DNA of 41,696 nt from JACMMS01 sp043758775 (GCA_043758775.1 JAYVMU010000034.1:1-41696), one strand, 5' to 3'. Positions 24,441-33,074 are shown, numbered from the stretch's first letter. Translations and numbers: made by a program. Notes: a model not told the origin generated them from the letters alone.

Positions 24441-25022
24441 TTAAGTTTGCCGCACAAGCCGCATCGCTAAACGCAAATCATCCCACGCTTTGGCTTTACT
24501 GGGCAAATATTGTAATAAATCGCTGGGATGATAGGTCACAACCACCGGCATAGATTTATACTTTGCAAGCTGTAGCTGATGTTGATTTAAGCGCAACGCT
24601 TCAAAACTTAACAAACGACTAAGTAAACTTTGCGCTGCTATCGCTCCAAAAACGATGATGACTTTAGGTTGGTACTCTGCGATTTGTGCAATGCCAGTAT
24701 TAGCAATATCAATGTTAGTTTTAACTGAAATGGCACGCAGCATGTTTTGTAGCAGTATTTCCTCTTCAGCATTATTTACTGAATTCTCCAGTAAAAATAG
24801 CCAATTTTCATCCTCACTTACCAGCAAACGCAGTGCCGGTGGCGCTACAGTTATTGTAACAGGTGTAGTTACCTGAATAATCTCTGCTATTGCTTCATTT
24901 AGAGGTTCATCTGGCGTAGGCGCCGGCATATCAGCCACTGTGACTTCTGCTGGCGGCGAGCGTAAGCGCCATACGGGTAGTAACTCAAGTTCGCGTAAGA
25001 TATCTTCTCTCGTCATATTCAT
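24441..25022 (-). CDS. degenerate UDG-fold protein, candidate DNA polymerase III psi subunit (HolD)
   Basis: The 193-residue product ends like a family 4 uracil-DNA glycosylase: VVVTYHPSDLLQYLPSKAKAWDDLRLA (residues 160-186) and an internal FGAIAAQSLL strand-helix. However it has no cysteine at all, so the four iron-sulfur ligands are absent, and the catalytic GEAPG loop is replaced by LENSV near residue 78. It should not be an active glycosylase. The N-terminus REDILRELELLPVWRLRSP (5-23) resembles the HolD peptide with W-x-L-R-x-P that binds the clamp loader, and HolD has a UDG-like fold. The gene overlaps rimI by 4 bp; holD and rimI are also neighbours in E. coli. HolD assignment is inference; a UDG label is the main alternative. 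A proline- and Val/Thr-rich linker (24-62) joins the two parts. Confidence 0.6.
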   Translation of the reverse strand: MNMTREDILRELELLPVWRLRSPPAEVTVADMPAPTPDEPLNEAIAEIIQVTTPVTITVAPPALRLLVSEDENWLFLLENSVNNAEEEILLQNMLRAISVKTNIDIANTGIAQIAEYQPKVIIVFGAIAAQSLLSRLLSFEALRLNQHQLQLAKYKSMPVVVTYHPSDLLQYLPSKAKAWDDLRLAMRLVRQT

Positions 25023-25507
25023 AATGCCAGACCCATCAAAACCGCGTCTTCCCGACCAGTTTTGGTAGGATAGTAAGCACGGCGAATCGCCATTTCATTA
25101 AAACCAATCGCTTCATACAAACCAATCGCGGAAATATTAGAAATACGCACTTCTAAAAACATATTAGCTGCACCATGCTCTCGTGCTTTATCCATCATAT
25201 GTTGCAGCAACAGTTTACCGAGACCCTGTTTTTGATAGTTGTCTGCGACACTAATATTGAGCAGATGCGCTTCATCTAGCACCATCATCATGAGTGCGTA
25301 ACCAATAATTTCGTTCTTATTACTCGCGCTGTCAAACAACACCCAAGCACTATAGCCTGAATTGAGGGAGTCACTAAAGTTACCGCGTGTCCACGGGTGC
25401 GAATAGATAGTAGGCTCGATACGCATGATAGCGTCCAAGTCATTCATGCTCATGGGACGCAAGCTAACTTGCATTGGCTTTGCCATATTTTTTAAACTGG
25501 CGCTCAA
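25019..25507 (-). CDS. rimI: ribosomal protein S18 N-acetyltransferase RimI
   Basis: A 162-residue GNAT-fold N-acetyltransferase of the RimI family, which acetylates the N-terminal residue of ribosomal protein S18. Recognisable parts are the IMRIEPTIYSHPWTRGNFSDSL block (substrate loop), LLNISVADNYQKQGLGKLLLQHMM with the acetyl-CoA Q-x-x-G-x-G/L loop, and the motif B stretch LEVRISNISAIGLYEAIGF. It overlaps tsaB by 4 bp and the next gene by 4 bp. The longest frame uses a TTG; ATG codons 8 and 12 may be the real start, as none has a good ribosome site. The tsaB-rimI pair is widespread. Confidence 0.9.
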   Translation of the reverse strand: MSASLKNMAKPMQVSLRPMSMNDLDAIMRIEPTIYSHPWTRGNFSDSLNSGYSAWVLFDSASNKNEIIGYALMMMVLDEAHLLNISVADNYQKQGLGKLLLQHMMDKAREHGAANMFLEVRISNISAIGLYEAIGFNEMAIRRAYYPTKTGREDAVLMGLAL

Positions 25508-26208
25508 TTGAGTTTTAGGCCTAATACACGTTCAGTCGTTTTTAACGCGACTTTATTACGGATATAAATTGGCGCAGCCTCGGTGGCAGATTTAGCTAAT
25601 CCAGCAGCAAATAGCGGCTGTGCAATACTCAGCACAGCCGATGCTGTGGGCAACGCCTGTGGCAAGGTTTGTTTAACTTGTGTGCCATAAATTGCGTTTA
25701 ATTGCTCGCCATAGGTTAACCAACCACTACCCGCGCCTACCCAATCATGACCTTGTATTGCTGGCACAGCCTGTGGCTTAAACAAACCAGATACGCTGAC
25801 TTCCTGCCAAACAGCATCTTTTTTTGCAAAGGCAGCATGATAAACCTCACCCATGCGCGCATCTAGGCAGGCAATGACCTTATTTGCACCAGTTATTTTA
25901 AAACTAGCTTCTGCTAAAGCCATCAGTGTGTTGACGCCGACCACAGGCAAGTTTGCACCCAATGCCAACCCCTGCGCCACGCCACAAGCAATACGTACCC
26001 CAGTAAATGATCCTGGACCTGCACCAAAAGCAATACCATTCAAATCGGTCAATTCAATCTTCGCCTCATTCAATAAAGCACGAATCTGCGGCAAAATCTG
26101 CTGCGAATGGCTTTGCCCCGCAAGCATATCAAAGTACAGCGTTGTATTATCAAGCTGTAAAGCCAGCGAAAGGTATTCGGTAGAGGTGTCGAGTGCCAAT
26201 ATGCGCAT
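25504..26208 (-). CDS. tsaB: tRNA threonylcarbamoyladenosine biosynthesis protein TsaB
   Basis: TsaB is the non-catalytic ASKHA-fold partner of TsaD in the t6A modification of tRNA position 37. The 234-residue protein shows the family start MRILALDTSTEYLSLAL, the SQQILPQIRALL helix, the AFGAGPGSFTGVRIACGVAQGLALG block and the CLDARMGEVYHAAF strand. It leads the tsaB-rimI-HolD/UDG operon. The upstream region is shared with the divergent Kdo hydroxylase gene, with 130 bp between the starts. Confidence 0.95.
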   Translation of the reverse strand: MRILALDTSTEYLSLALQLDNTTLYFDMLAGQSHSQQILPQIRALLNEAKIELTDLNGIAFGAGPGSFTGVRIACGVAQGLALGANLPVVGVNTLMALAEASFKITGANKVIACLDARMGEVYHAAFAKKDAVWQEVSVSGLFKPQAVPAIQGHDWVGAGSGWLTYGEQLNAIYGTQVKQTLPQALPTASAVLSIAQPLFAAGLAKSATEAAPIYIRNKVALKTTERVLGLKLN

Positions 26209-26296
26209 AAAACCTTAAAAACTGCTCAAATGATTCGTTAATAAATTCAAATGCTATTCTGCCACAAGACTAGTCTGTGCTTACATATTGCATCTA

Positions 26297-26313
26297 TGAT
26301 AAAGTGATTATCA
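26297..26313. promoter_or_regulatory. Fur-box-like palindrome upstream of the Kdo hydroxylase gene
   Basis: TGATAA-N5-TTATCA forms a perfect 17-bp dyad 25 bp before the ATG. By eye the sequence from 26298 shares about 11 of 19 positions with the E. coli Fur consensus. A Fur link would make sense for an iron-dependent hydroxylase, but palindromes of this kind are easily produced in AT-rich DNA. Confidence 0.3.
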
Positions 26314-26338
26314 ATCTTAAATTAAGACATTATTCAAT

Positions 26339-27223
26339 ATGCAACAAGCCATACAAAGCTTTGATATTAAAGATTGGCAACCCAATTTAACCGCTGCTGA
26401 CACGGAGAAAATCGCTCTAGCACTAGAACAAGGTGCAGTTATACATCTGCCTGAGCTTGGCTTTAGGATGCAAGATAATGAGCAAAAATTTTACTCACCA
26501 CACTGGTTAAACGGTAAACGTAAAAATATCAGTTTAGAGGGTAACAAAGTGCGTGGTGCAACGGGCTCGCCTGAAGAGTTAGCACAAATGGTTTTGATGA
26601 TTGCGCGCTACTCCAACCAGGCAACGCAGCTGATACACACACTATTTCCCAATTATGTAGCACATTTAAATACTGCCCGTACCAGCTATCGTCCCAATCT
26701 GGTCGGTGCGGTAGCAGCACGTTCCTGGAAAAAAGATGATTCACGTTTGCACGTCGATGCGTTTCCATCTCGCCCTAATTACGGTGAGCGTATATTGCGC
26801 GTGTTTACCAACGTCAACCCAGAGAATGTGTCAAGAATGTGGCGTGTAGGCGAGGCATTTGAACATGCCGCACAACACTTTTTACCTAATATAAAGCGCC
26901 CAGCACCATTTTCTGCAAGCTTATTAAACGCACTTGGCATCACTAAACGCAAACGTAGTGAGTACGATCACATTATGCTACATCTGCATGACGGCATGAA
27001 AGCTGATTTGGAATATCAGAAAAATGCGTCACAACAAACGGTCAATTTTGCACCGGGTAGCACCTGGATTTGCTTTTCAGACCAAGTACTGCATGCAGCG
27101 ATGAGTGGGCAGTATATGTTCGAACAGACGTTCCACTTGCCTATCGCTGGGCAATATCACCCTGAGCTTTCGCCGCTGCACGCATTAGAGAAACTGCAAC
27201 AACGTCAATTAGTTAACCGCTAG
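26339..27223 (+). CDS. kdoO: Kdo hydroxylase (Fe(II)/2-oxoglutarate dioxygenase, KdoO family)
   Basis: KdoO hydroxylates the 3-position of Kdo in lipid A-core to give Ko, a lipopolysaccharide modification known in Burkholderia, Yersinia and other Proteobacteria. The 294-residue protein carries the first two iron ligands in SRLHVDAFPSRPN (His138, Asp140), the distal histidine probably His252 in FSDQVLHAAMSGQ, and family blocks RTSYRPNLVGAV, ILRVFTNVNPENVSRMWRVGE and YDHIMLHLHDGMK. No signal peptide is seen, so it acts at the cytoplasmic side of the inner membrane. It is a single gene divergent from tsaB. Confidence 0.85.
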   Translation: MQQAIQSFDIKDWQPNLTAADTEKIALALEQGAVIHLPELGFRMQDNEQKFYSPHWLNGKRKNISLEGNKVRGATGSPEELAQMVLMIARYSNQATQLIHTLFPNYVAHLNTARTSYRPNLVGAVAARSWKKDDSRLHVDAFPSRPNYGERILRVFTNVNPENVSRMWRVGEAFEHAAQHFLPNIKRPAPFSASLLNALGITKRKRSEYDHIMLHLHDGMKADLEYQKNASQQTVNFAPGSTWICFSDQVLHAAMSGQYMFEQTFHLPIAGQYHPELSPLHALEKLQQRQLVNR

Positions 27224-27248
27224 TTTGTTAATTCTATTTTTATAAATA

Positions 27249-27650
27249 TTACTCATCCAGCTTAATCCGACTACGCATCGTCTTAATACCAGAACGTTGC
27301 GCTTTACCCGCCAATCGGCGTTGTCGCTCACCCCAACTAGGCTTGGTCGCATAGCGCGTTGCTTGTATGGCAGTTGCGGCATTGACCCAATCATGTAGGC
27401 GCTTAATAGCATTTTTCTTATTGGCTTCCTGAGTGCGGTATTGCTGGGCTTTAATTACCAACACACCTTCATCCGTAATACGATTATCGCGTGCCGCCAA
27501 TAACCGCGCTTTGATACTCTCGCTTAATGAAGATGCGTGAATATCAAACCGTAAATGAATCGCACTAGAAACCTTGTTCACATTCTGGCCACCCGCACCT
27601 TGCGCGCGTATAGCGCTAAGTGTATATTCTGCTTCAGGGATGATAATCAT
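27249..27650 (-). CDS. arfB: alternative ribosome-rescue factor ArfB (YaeJ)
   Basis: ArfB hydrolyses the peptidyl-tRNA on ribosomes stalled without a stop codon. The 133-residue protein has the GGQ tripeptide at residues 20-22 in RAQGAGGQNVNKVSSAIHLRFD and a basic C-terminal tail (KPSWGERQRRLAGKAQRSGIKTMRSRIKLDE) that fits the family's mRNA-channel tail. Length matches E. coli YaeJ (140). It follows the DinG/YoaA-like helicase gene by 8 bp in the same direction and converges on kdoO. Confidence 0.95.
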   Translation of the reverse strand: MIIIPEAEYTLSAIRAQGAGGQNVNKVSSAIHLRFDIHASSLSESIKARLLAARDNRITDEGVLVIKAQQYRTQEANKKNAIKRLHDWVNAATAIQATRYATKPSWGERQRRLAGKAQRSGIKTMRSRIKLDE

Positions 27651-27658
27651 TATCTTGC

Positions 27659-29611
27659 CTATGCCATTGCTGTTGCAGCAAAAAACGCCTCAATATCAGC
27701 CAACTCCTTGGTCCTCTTAAATGGTGGCAAGCTTTGCCAGATGCGTTTCCCGTAAGGTTTGGTGATTAGGCGCGGGTCGCAAATCATGAGTATGCCGCGA
27801 TCATTCTCATCGCGAATTAAGCGCCCTGCACCTTGTTTGAGCGTAATTACCGAATACGGTAACTGATATTCCATAAACGCATTTTTACCCTCAGCATTCA
27901 TTTTATCAATGCGGGCAGATAACACTGGGTCGTCTGGGGAGGCGAATGGTAGTTTGTCAATAATCACGACACTCAGCGCTTCACCACGCACATCGACACC
28001 TTCCCAGAAGCTTTGCGAGCCCACTAACACAGCGTTACCAATTTTACGGAAACGTTCCAGTAACTCGGTACGCGAGCTTTCGCCCTGCATAAGTAAAGGA
28101 TACTCCATGCCTTCAGTCTCAAAGGCTTCCTTAAGCATCGCGTGGATTTCACGCATGGCACGTAGCGAGGTGCACAACACAAAGGCTCGGCCTTGGCTGG
28201 CGCGCAGCACGGGCATGGCAGAGGCTACAACAGCTGCCGTATAGGCTGTGCTATTGGGGTCTGGCATGCCAGGCGGCGCATACAAAATTGCCTGATTCTC
28301 ATAGTCAAACGGGCTAGTCCAATAAGCAGTTTTGGCATCTAGCAAGCCCATTTGTGCGAGGTAATGACTAAAATCAGTTTTAACCGCCAGCGTGGCCGAG
28401 GTGAATATCCAGGCTCGCGGTTGTGCATTAAGCTGCTTGCCAAAGCCTTCAGCTACACTCAAGGGTGTGGCATGCAATTGTACGGATTGTGTGAACACCT
28501 CCACCCAGCGTACCAAGTTTGCATTGGCACCCGCTTGCCAGCGCTCTAATTGCACCAATAAAGCCTCACTACGTTGCCAGCACTTTTCTAACTCTGGATC
28601 ACGTGCCGCTTGCGTTTCCAGCACTTTAGCAACGAGTTTCAACTGGCTTTGCATATTCGCATAAGCGTCATCAAAACCTTTAAGTGCGAGCGCTTTCTGC
28701 ACTGGCATGCGTGAACCTTCATAGGCAAAAATCAACCTGAAATCTTTGGTAGCCTTTTCCAGCTTAGGAATGGCCTCGGCAAGCGCGATGCAATCTTTGG
28801 CCAACACCATCTGTGCTGCAAGTGCATCACGTGTGAGTTCTATTAGCTGGGAAGTCGAAACATCTTCGCCAAAAAACAAACCGGCGACTTCAGGTAATTG
28901 ATGCGCTTCATCAAAAATTACGGTATTAGCACTCGGCAGAAGCTCGGCGACGCCTTCATCACGCAACATCACATCTGCAAAAAATAGATGGTGATTCACG
29001 ACCACGACATCGGCAGCAAGCGCGCGTTTACGTGCTTCCATGACAAAACAATCTTTATAGAAGCTGCAATCTTGCCCCATGCAGTTATCACGTGTACTGG
29101 TAACACTAGGCCAAATAGTGGCGTTTTCGGGCACTTCTATTAGTTCGGATTTATCACCCGTGGAAGAATTCTCAACAAAGTTTTTGATGATATGCACATA
29201 CTTCGCATCTTCACGTGACACAAAACGGCCTTCATTACTGGCACGCTCTAAATAGTGATGACACACATAATTCGCACGCCCTTTGAGCATACTCACGGTA
29301 ACCGGCACTTTCAGTGCATCACGCACATTAGGTAAGTCACGCGTATAAAGTTGGTCTTGCAGGTTTTTTGTGCCGGTAGAAATAATCACTTTGCCACCGG
29401 AAAGCAATGCCGGTACTAAATAAGCAAAAGTTTTACCCGTACCTGTGCCCGCCTCGGCAACCAATTGCGTGTTATTGGCAATGGCATCTTCAATGGCAAT
29501 CGCCATTTCCAGCTGCTGCTGACGCGGGTTATAGCCAGCAATAGCTGCAGACAAAGCGCCGCCACTGCTGAATACTTGCGTTAATTGTGTGTCTGAAATT
29601 TTATGCGACAT
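27659..29611 (-). CDS. ATP-dependent iron-sulfur DNA helicase (DinG/YoaA family)
   Basis: A 650-residue XPD-like superfamily 2 helicase that unwinds DNA 5'-3'. The Walker A is AEAGTGTGKT (52-61) and Walker B is DEAH (234-237). Four cysteines between them, Cys117, Cys177, Cys182 and Cys188, match the 4Fe-4S domain. Later motifs are visible as FTSATLAV, GSQSFWEGVDVRGEALSVVIIDKLPF and QGAGRLIRDENDRG. YoaA, the branch that works with the HolC (chi) clamp-loader subunit in E. coli, is the closer match by length and by lack of an exonuclease domain. The gene and arfB probably form one transcript. Role in replication-fork or damage repair is inferred from the family. Confidence 0.9.
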   Translation of the reverse strand: MSHKISDTQLTQVFSSGGALSAAIAGYNPRQQQLEMAIAIEDAIANNTQLVAEAGTGTGKTFAYLVPALLSGGKVIISTGTKNLQDQLYTRDLPNVRDALKVPVTVSMLKGRANYVCHHYLERASNEGRFVSREDAKYVHIIKNFVENSSTGDKSELIEVPENATIWPSVTSTRDNCMGQDCSFYKDCFVMEARKRALAADVVVVNHHLFFADVMLRDEGVAELLPSANTVIFDEAHQLPEVAGLFFGEDVSTSQLIELTRDALAAQMVLAKDCIALAEAIPKLEKATKDFRLIFAYEGSRMPVQKALALKGFDDAYANMQSQLKLVAKVLETQAARDPELEKCWQRSEALLVQLERWQAGANANLVRWVEVFTQSVQLHATPLSVAEGFGKQLNAQPRAWIFTSATLAVKTDFSHYLAQMGLLDAKTAYWTSPFDYENQAILYAPPGMPDPNSTAYTAAVVASAMPVLRASQGRAFVLCTSLRAMREIHAMLKEAFETEGMEYPLLMQGESSRTELLERFRKIGNAVLVGSQSFWEGVDVRGEALSVVIIDKLPFASPDDPVLSARIDKMNAEGKNAFMEYQLPYSVITLKQGAGRLIRDENDRGILMICDPRLITKPYGKRIWQSLPPFKRTKELADIEAFFAATAMA

Positions 29612-29780
29612 AACCCTTAATTATCCCACGTGTAAGCATGCTACACGTCACATAAGGGTTATTTTTTATTGTCGCAGAGCAAATACCCTGTTAACCTACG
29701 CATTAATTTAATGTAATGCACATTCATTTTGCAGTGTCATTTCAATCACAGCGAGAAAAATGTAATTAATTGAATAGCTT

Positions 29781-30395
29781 ATGAAATCATTGCTTTTAAT
29801 CTTTATACTGACTTTTTTAGTAAGCAACCTGAGTGTTGCCGCCAATCAAAGCCTGTCTGTTAACCCATTAGCGTCAAATCTTGAATTGACTAGTGGCGTA
29901 GAAAACCCCGCACCAAATAAGCAAGAACCAATTGAGTCTGAGACAAAGAACGCCAGCTCAACAACTTGGACAGGTAAAGCTCAATCAGTGGCAGGCAGGG
30001 CGCAGGAAGTATTAATTAATGCGCTGAGTCTAACCGGCATTAAGTACCGTTATGGCGGAAAATCTCCTGAAACGGGGTTCGATTGCAGTGGTTTTGTGCG
30101 CTATGTATTTCAACAAGCCACTAATCTGACTTTACCACCCACGGCGCGTGCAATTAGCCAAATGGGTAAGGCAATTGCCAAAGATGATTTGCAACCTGGT
30201 GATTTAGTCTTCTTTAATACTTTGAAAAAAACCTTTTCACATGTAGGTATTTACATAGGCAATAATCGTTTTATTCATTCGCCCAGTGCTGGCGGTGTAG
30301 TACGTGTGGATAACTTAAATACAGATTATTGGAGCGTCCATTACAATGGCGCTAAACGCGTTGATGCAACAAGCACTGATAATAGAATCAACTGA
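29781..30395 (+). CDS. NlpC/P60 family cell-wall hydrolase
   Basis: A 204-residue exported protein: signal peptide about 1-20 (LLLIFILTFLVSNLSVA), a low-complexity linker to about 75, and a C-terminal NlpC/P60 cysteine peptidase domain. The catalytic Cys is Cys102 in FDCSGFVRYVF, His in FSHVGIYIGNNRF and a polar third residue in FIHSPSAGGVV. This class cleaves peptide cross-links of peptidoglycan in the periplasm. It is a single gene closed by a strong terminator. Similar small NlpC/P60 proteins are anchored or soluble; no lipobox is seen here. Confidence 0.9.
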   Translation: MKSLLLIFILTFLVSNLSVAANQSLSVNPLASNLELTSGVENPAPNKQEPIESETKNASSTTWTGKAQSVAGRAQEVLINALSLTGIKYRYGGKSPETGFDCSGFVRYVFQQATNLTLPPTARAISQMGKAIAKDDLQPGDLVFFNTLKKTFSHVGIYIGNNRFIHSPSAGGVVRVDNLNTDYWSVHYNGAKRVDATSTDNRIN

Positions 30396-30427
30396 TGTGG
30401 TCGCTGTAAATTTATTCTCAGAAAAAG

Positions 30428-30455
30428 AAAAAGGGCAGTTTTTTCTGCCCTTTTT
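30428..30455. terminator. bidirectional intrinsic terminator
   Basis: GGGCAG (30433-30438) and CTGCCC (30445-30450) flank a 6-T loop; AAAAA upstream and TTTTT downstream extend the stem and provide U tracts on both strands. It separates the convergent NlpC/P60 and bacterioferritin-like genes. Confidence 0.9.
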
Positions 30456-30474
30456 ACGACCCACTCTCAAAAAA

Positions 30475-30933
30475 CTACATACTAAAAACAGCAATGTCAC
30501 CTGATCTGCGTAGCATTTTATCTACTTCGCCTAAATGTAACTCTTCCATATAAATCATTTCGCGGGCATATTCTTCCAGCATCACCGATTCACCTTCTAC
30601 CAGTTTTAATAACTCACGATAGCTGTTTAGCGCTAGCTTTTCATGCGCTAAAGACTCACGCAAAATATCGCCGATATCGTGATTATGTGTTTCAAGTAAC
30701 GGCCCAATAGATAATGATGGATGGCCACCTAAGTGCGTAATAATTTCACCCGCTTTATTAGCATGATCAAGTGACTCGGTAGCTTGCCCGCGCAACCAAG
30801 AGATAATTGGAATACGATTGTAGCCAAACACCATCAAGGCATAGTGCGTATAGCGCACCACACCTGCCAACTCAAATTCTAATATCGTATTTAATGCTTT
30901 AACAACTGCGCCTTCATTACCGTGATCTGACAT
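30475..30933 (-). CDS. bacterioferritin-like ferritin-fold protein
   Basis: A 152-residue four-helix protein resembling bacterioferritin. Iron-ligand candidates appear in all four helices: NTILEFELAGVVRYTHYAL (Glu19/Glu21), ATESLDHANKAGEIITHLGG (Glu53, His57), ESLAHEKLALNSYREL (Glu98 region) and MIYMEELHLGEVDKM (Glu130/131, His133). This order of E, ExxH, E, ExxH is the ferritin diiron pattern. AGGAG fixes the start. It is transcribed alone, opposite to the SelT/W-like gene's neighbours, and no bacterioferritin-associated ferredoxin gene is adjacent. Iron storage or detoxification is inferred; the heme-binding methionine is not assignable by eye. Confidence 0.85.
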   Translation of the reverse strand: MSDHGNEGAVVKALNTILEFELAGVVRYTHYALMVFGYNRIPIISWLRGQATESLDHANKAGEIITHLGGHPSLSIGPLLETHNHDIGDILRESLAHEKLALNSYRELLKLVEGESVMLEEYAREMIYMEELHLGEVDKMLRRSGDIAVFSM

Positions 30934-31079
30934 TTTTATTCTCCTGTTAATTGGTTAAATAGCGTTAATTGAGTGGCTAAGTTTTAATTCATGGTTGCAC
31001 TTTAAACTAATTAAAATAATTTTGTAGAATTGCTAATGGTTCGCATTGTCAGTCTCACATACATTCTTCATTGATAAAA

Positions 31080-31367
31080 TTATCTATCGCTATGTCCAAG
31101 ATCTCGCTCTGGGTCTATATGGTCACGAATAAGCTGTTTTAATTCTTTCGATTCTGGAAAGCGCCCTGCTACTTTACGTGAAAAAAGCAGCGTATCATTA
31201 AGTCGCACGTCAAAAGCTCCACTTGAGCCCGGTACCAAATTAAGTGATCGAATATCATCCTCAAATGTCGTCAACAGTTCTTGTGCCATCCAGGTTGCGC
31301 GCATTAACCAGCGGCACTGCGTACAATATGTGATTTCAACAACATGCTTTTGACTATCAGCTGACAT
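31080..31367 (-). CDS. SelT/SelW/SelH family (Rdx-type) thioredoxin-like protein
   Basis: A 95-residue protein with the redox motif CTQC (Cys15, Cys18) after the first strand in EITYCTQCRWL, followed by helix MAQELLTTFEDDI, then SLNLVPGSSGAFDVRLNDTLLFSRK and a FPESKELKQLIRDHIDP end. This is the standard Rdx/SelW fold in which the selenocysteine of eukaryotes is replaced by cysteine. AAGGAAAA sits before the ATG. The redox partner is unknown. It is divergent from the S41 protease. Confidence 0.85.
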   Translation of the reverse strand: MSADSQKHVVEITYCTQCRWLMRATWMAQELLTTFEDDIRSLNLVPGSSGAFDVRLNDTLLFSRKVAGRFPESKELKQLIRDHIDPERDLGHSDR

Positions 31368-31577
31368 ACTTTTCCTTAATTTTAGATTGATGCCATTACA
31401 ACGTTATAGACTGCCAGTACAGCGAGTACTTAGCAATACTAATTAAACTTGATATTTAACCTTAACTTGGCAAGTACCGCTAAATAGCGGAAAATGAACC
31501 AAATATTGACATACTTGCCTTATCTCAAGTCGTTAGCTTACATTATTGATGTTATCCGAATGAAGGAAATAGTTTAC

Positions 31578-32990
31578 ATGCGTTCAAAATTTGAAAAAAT
31601 TGGCTTAATTACCTCAGGTGCAATATTAGGGGTACTGATTAGCCTCAATTTTTCTGCCTTCGCTGAAAAAACGCTAACACCAGATTTACCTTTGGATGAC
31701 TTGCGTACTTTTGCTGAAGTTTTTGGCAAAATTAAAAGCGATTACGTAGAACCTGTTGAAGATAAAAAGCTAATCACTGAAGCGCTGAATGGCATGTTAT
31801 CTGGCTTAGACCCGCATTCTAGCTACTTAGATGCAGATGGCTTCAAAGATTTAACATCTGCCACACAGGGTGAATTCGGTGGCTTAGGCATTGATGTTGG
31901 CATGGAAGACGGCCTCGTTAAAGTGATTGCGCCAATCGAAGATACCCCCGCTTTTAAAGCGGGTATCAAGGCGGGAGATTTAATCAGCAAAATTGATGAA
32001 ACACCCATGCGAGGCTTATCTCTAAACGATGCAGTAAAACGCATGCGTGGCAAACCCAACACCTCTATCGTACTTACAGTATTACGTAAAGGCGAGCTAA
32101 AACCATTGGTGTTTAAAATTACTAGGGCCACGATTAAAACGCAAAGTGTTAAATTTAAGCTGGTCGAGCCTAACTATGCTTATATACGCGTAACGCAGTT
32201 TCAGGAACATAGCGGCGAGGATTTAGCCAAAGCACTTAAATCAATGCACGACAATAACAAAGGCCCTTTTAAAGGCATCATTCTCGATTTACGCAACAAT
32301 CCAGGTGGTTTAGTGAACGCTGCAGTGGGTATTGCAGGTGCGTTTTTACCTAAAGATGATTTAGTGGTATACACCGAAGGCCGTGCAGCTGATGCCAAAA
32401 TGCATTTAACTGTGAACCCGGAAAACTATGCACGTGACGGTGAAGATTATTTAAAAGACCTGCCTGCGGACTTGAAAACAGCACCAATGGCGGTACTGAT
32501 TAATAACGGCTCAGCCTCGGCTTCTGAAATTGTCGCGGGGGCATTGCAAGACCATAAACGTGCGGTGATTGTAGGCACACAAAGCTTTGGTAAAGGCTCG
32601 GTACAAACGATTCTGCCAATGAATAACGGCGCGGCAATTAAACTAACGACCGCACGTTATTTCACACCCAACGGTCGTTCAATTCAAGCTAAAGGTATCA
32701 CGCCGGATATTGTTGTGGAAGATGGTAGCGATCAATCTGGTAATATTAGAGAGGCTGATTTAACGCACCATTTATCTAATCCTAAAGATACTGAAGAGCC
32801 TTCTGCAAAACCCAGCGCGGATGCTAAATCTCAAGAATATAAAGAAGATGCAAAAACCTCTGCAATCGCAGCAAGAACTGTAGGACCTATCGAGCCTGCA
32901 ACCAGAGCCGACGTACAATATATGCAAGCACTTAATTTACTTAAAGGCATAGAAATTCTTAACAGCAAACAAAATACTGCAACAAAGTAA
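31578..32990 (+). CDS. S41-family C-terminal processing peptidase
   Basis: A periplasmic protease of the CtpA/Prc group. The 470-residue protein has a signal anchor (about 8-28), a PDZ domain (about 95-180, with GGLGIDVGMEDGLVKVIAPIEDTPAFKAGIKAGDLI), and the S41 catalytic part. The Ser-Lys dyad is Ser314 in NNGSASASEIVAGAL and Lys339 in GTQSFGKGSVQT, 25 residues apart as in characterised CtpA. The tail (about 405-470) is a low-complexity, Ser/Asp/Lys-rich extension. I start at MRSKFEKIG, which matches the usual betaproteobacterial start and has AAGGA 10 bp upstream; an open frame reaches back to 31494. The gene ends at a hairpin terminator. Confidence 0.93.
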   Translation: MRSKFEKIGLITSGAILGVLISLNFSAFAEKTLTPDLPLDDLRTFAEVFGKIKSDYVEPVEDKKLITEALNGMLSGLDPHSSYLDADGFKDLTSATQGEFGGLGIDVGMEDGLVKVIAPIEDTPAFKAGIKAGDLISKIDETPMRGLSLNDAVKRMRGKPNTSIVLTVLRKGELKPLVFKITRATIKTQSVKFKLVEPNYAYIRVTQFQEHSGEDLAKALKSMHDNNKGPFKGIILDLRNNPGGLVNAAVGIAGAFLPKDDLVVYTEGRAADAKMHLTVNPENYARDGEDYLKDLPADLKTAPMAVLINNGSASASEIVAGALQDHKRAVIVGTQSFGKGSVQTILPMNNGAAIKLTTARYFTPNGRSIQAKGITPDIVVEDGSDQSGNIREADLTHHLSNPKDTEEPSAKPSADAKSQEYKEDAKTSAIAARTVGPIEPATRADVQYMQALNLLKGIEILNSKQNTATK

Positions 32991-33003
32991 TTTGGCATCA
33001 CAT

Positions 33004-33041
33004 ATAAAGCTCTGTCTCATCTAATTGGGGCAGAGCTTTAT
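33004..33041. terminator. intrinsic terminator after the S41 protease gene
   Basis: An 11-bp perfect stem, ATAAAGCTCTG (33004-33014) with CAGAGCTTTAT (33031-33041), closes a 16-nt loop whose ends TCTC/GGGG can pair further. The T-rich 3' arm and following TTACTTTC provide a weak U tract. Confidence 0.7.
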
Positions 33042-33074
33042 TACTTTCAGTAATATTTCTAGTACACTATTCTA

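Noticed and set aside
27642..27654. GATAATCATTATC, a perfect Fur-like palindrome
   Set aside because: It overlaps the start codon region of arfB with only 8 bp to the preceding helicase gene in the same operon, so an independent promoter is unlikely; the symmetry follows from the encoded Met-Ile-Ile-Ile.
31477..31490. CCGCTA-AA-TAGCGG palindrome upstream of the S41 protease
   Set aside because: Short arms and a 2-nt loop; no T tract and no promoter match nearby, so not reported as a regulatory site.
31494..31577. N-terminal extension of the S41 protease reading frame
   Set aside because: No ribosome site at the upstream ATG, and the family start MRSK lies at 31578 with AAGGA 10 bp upstream.
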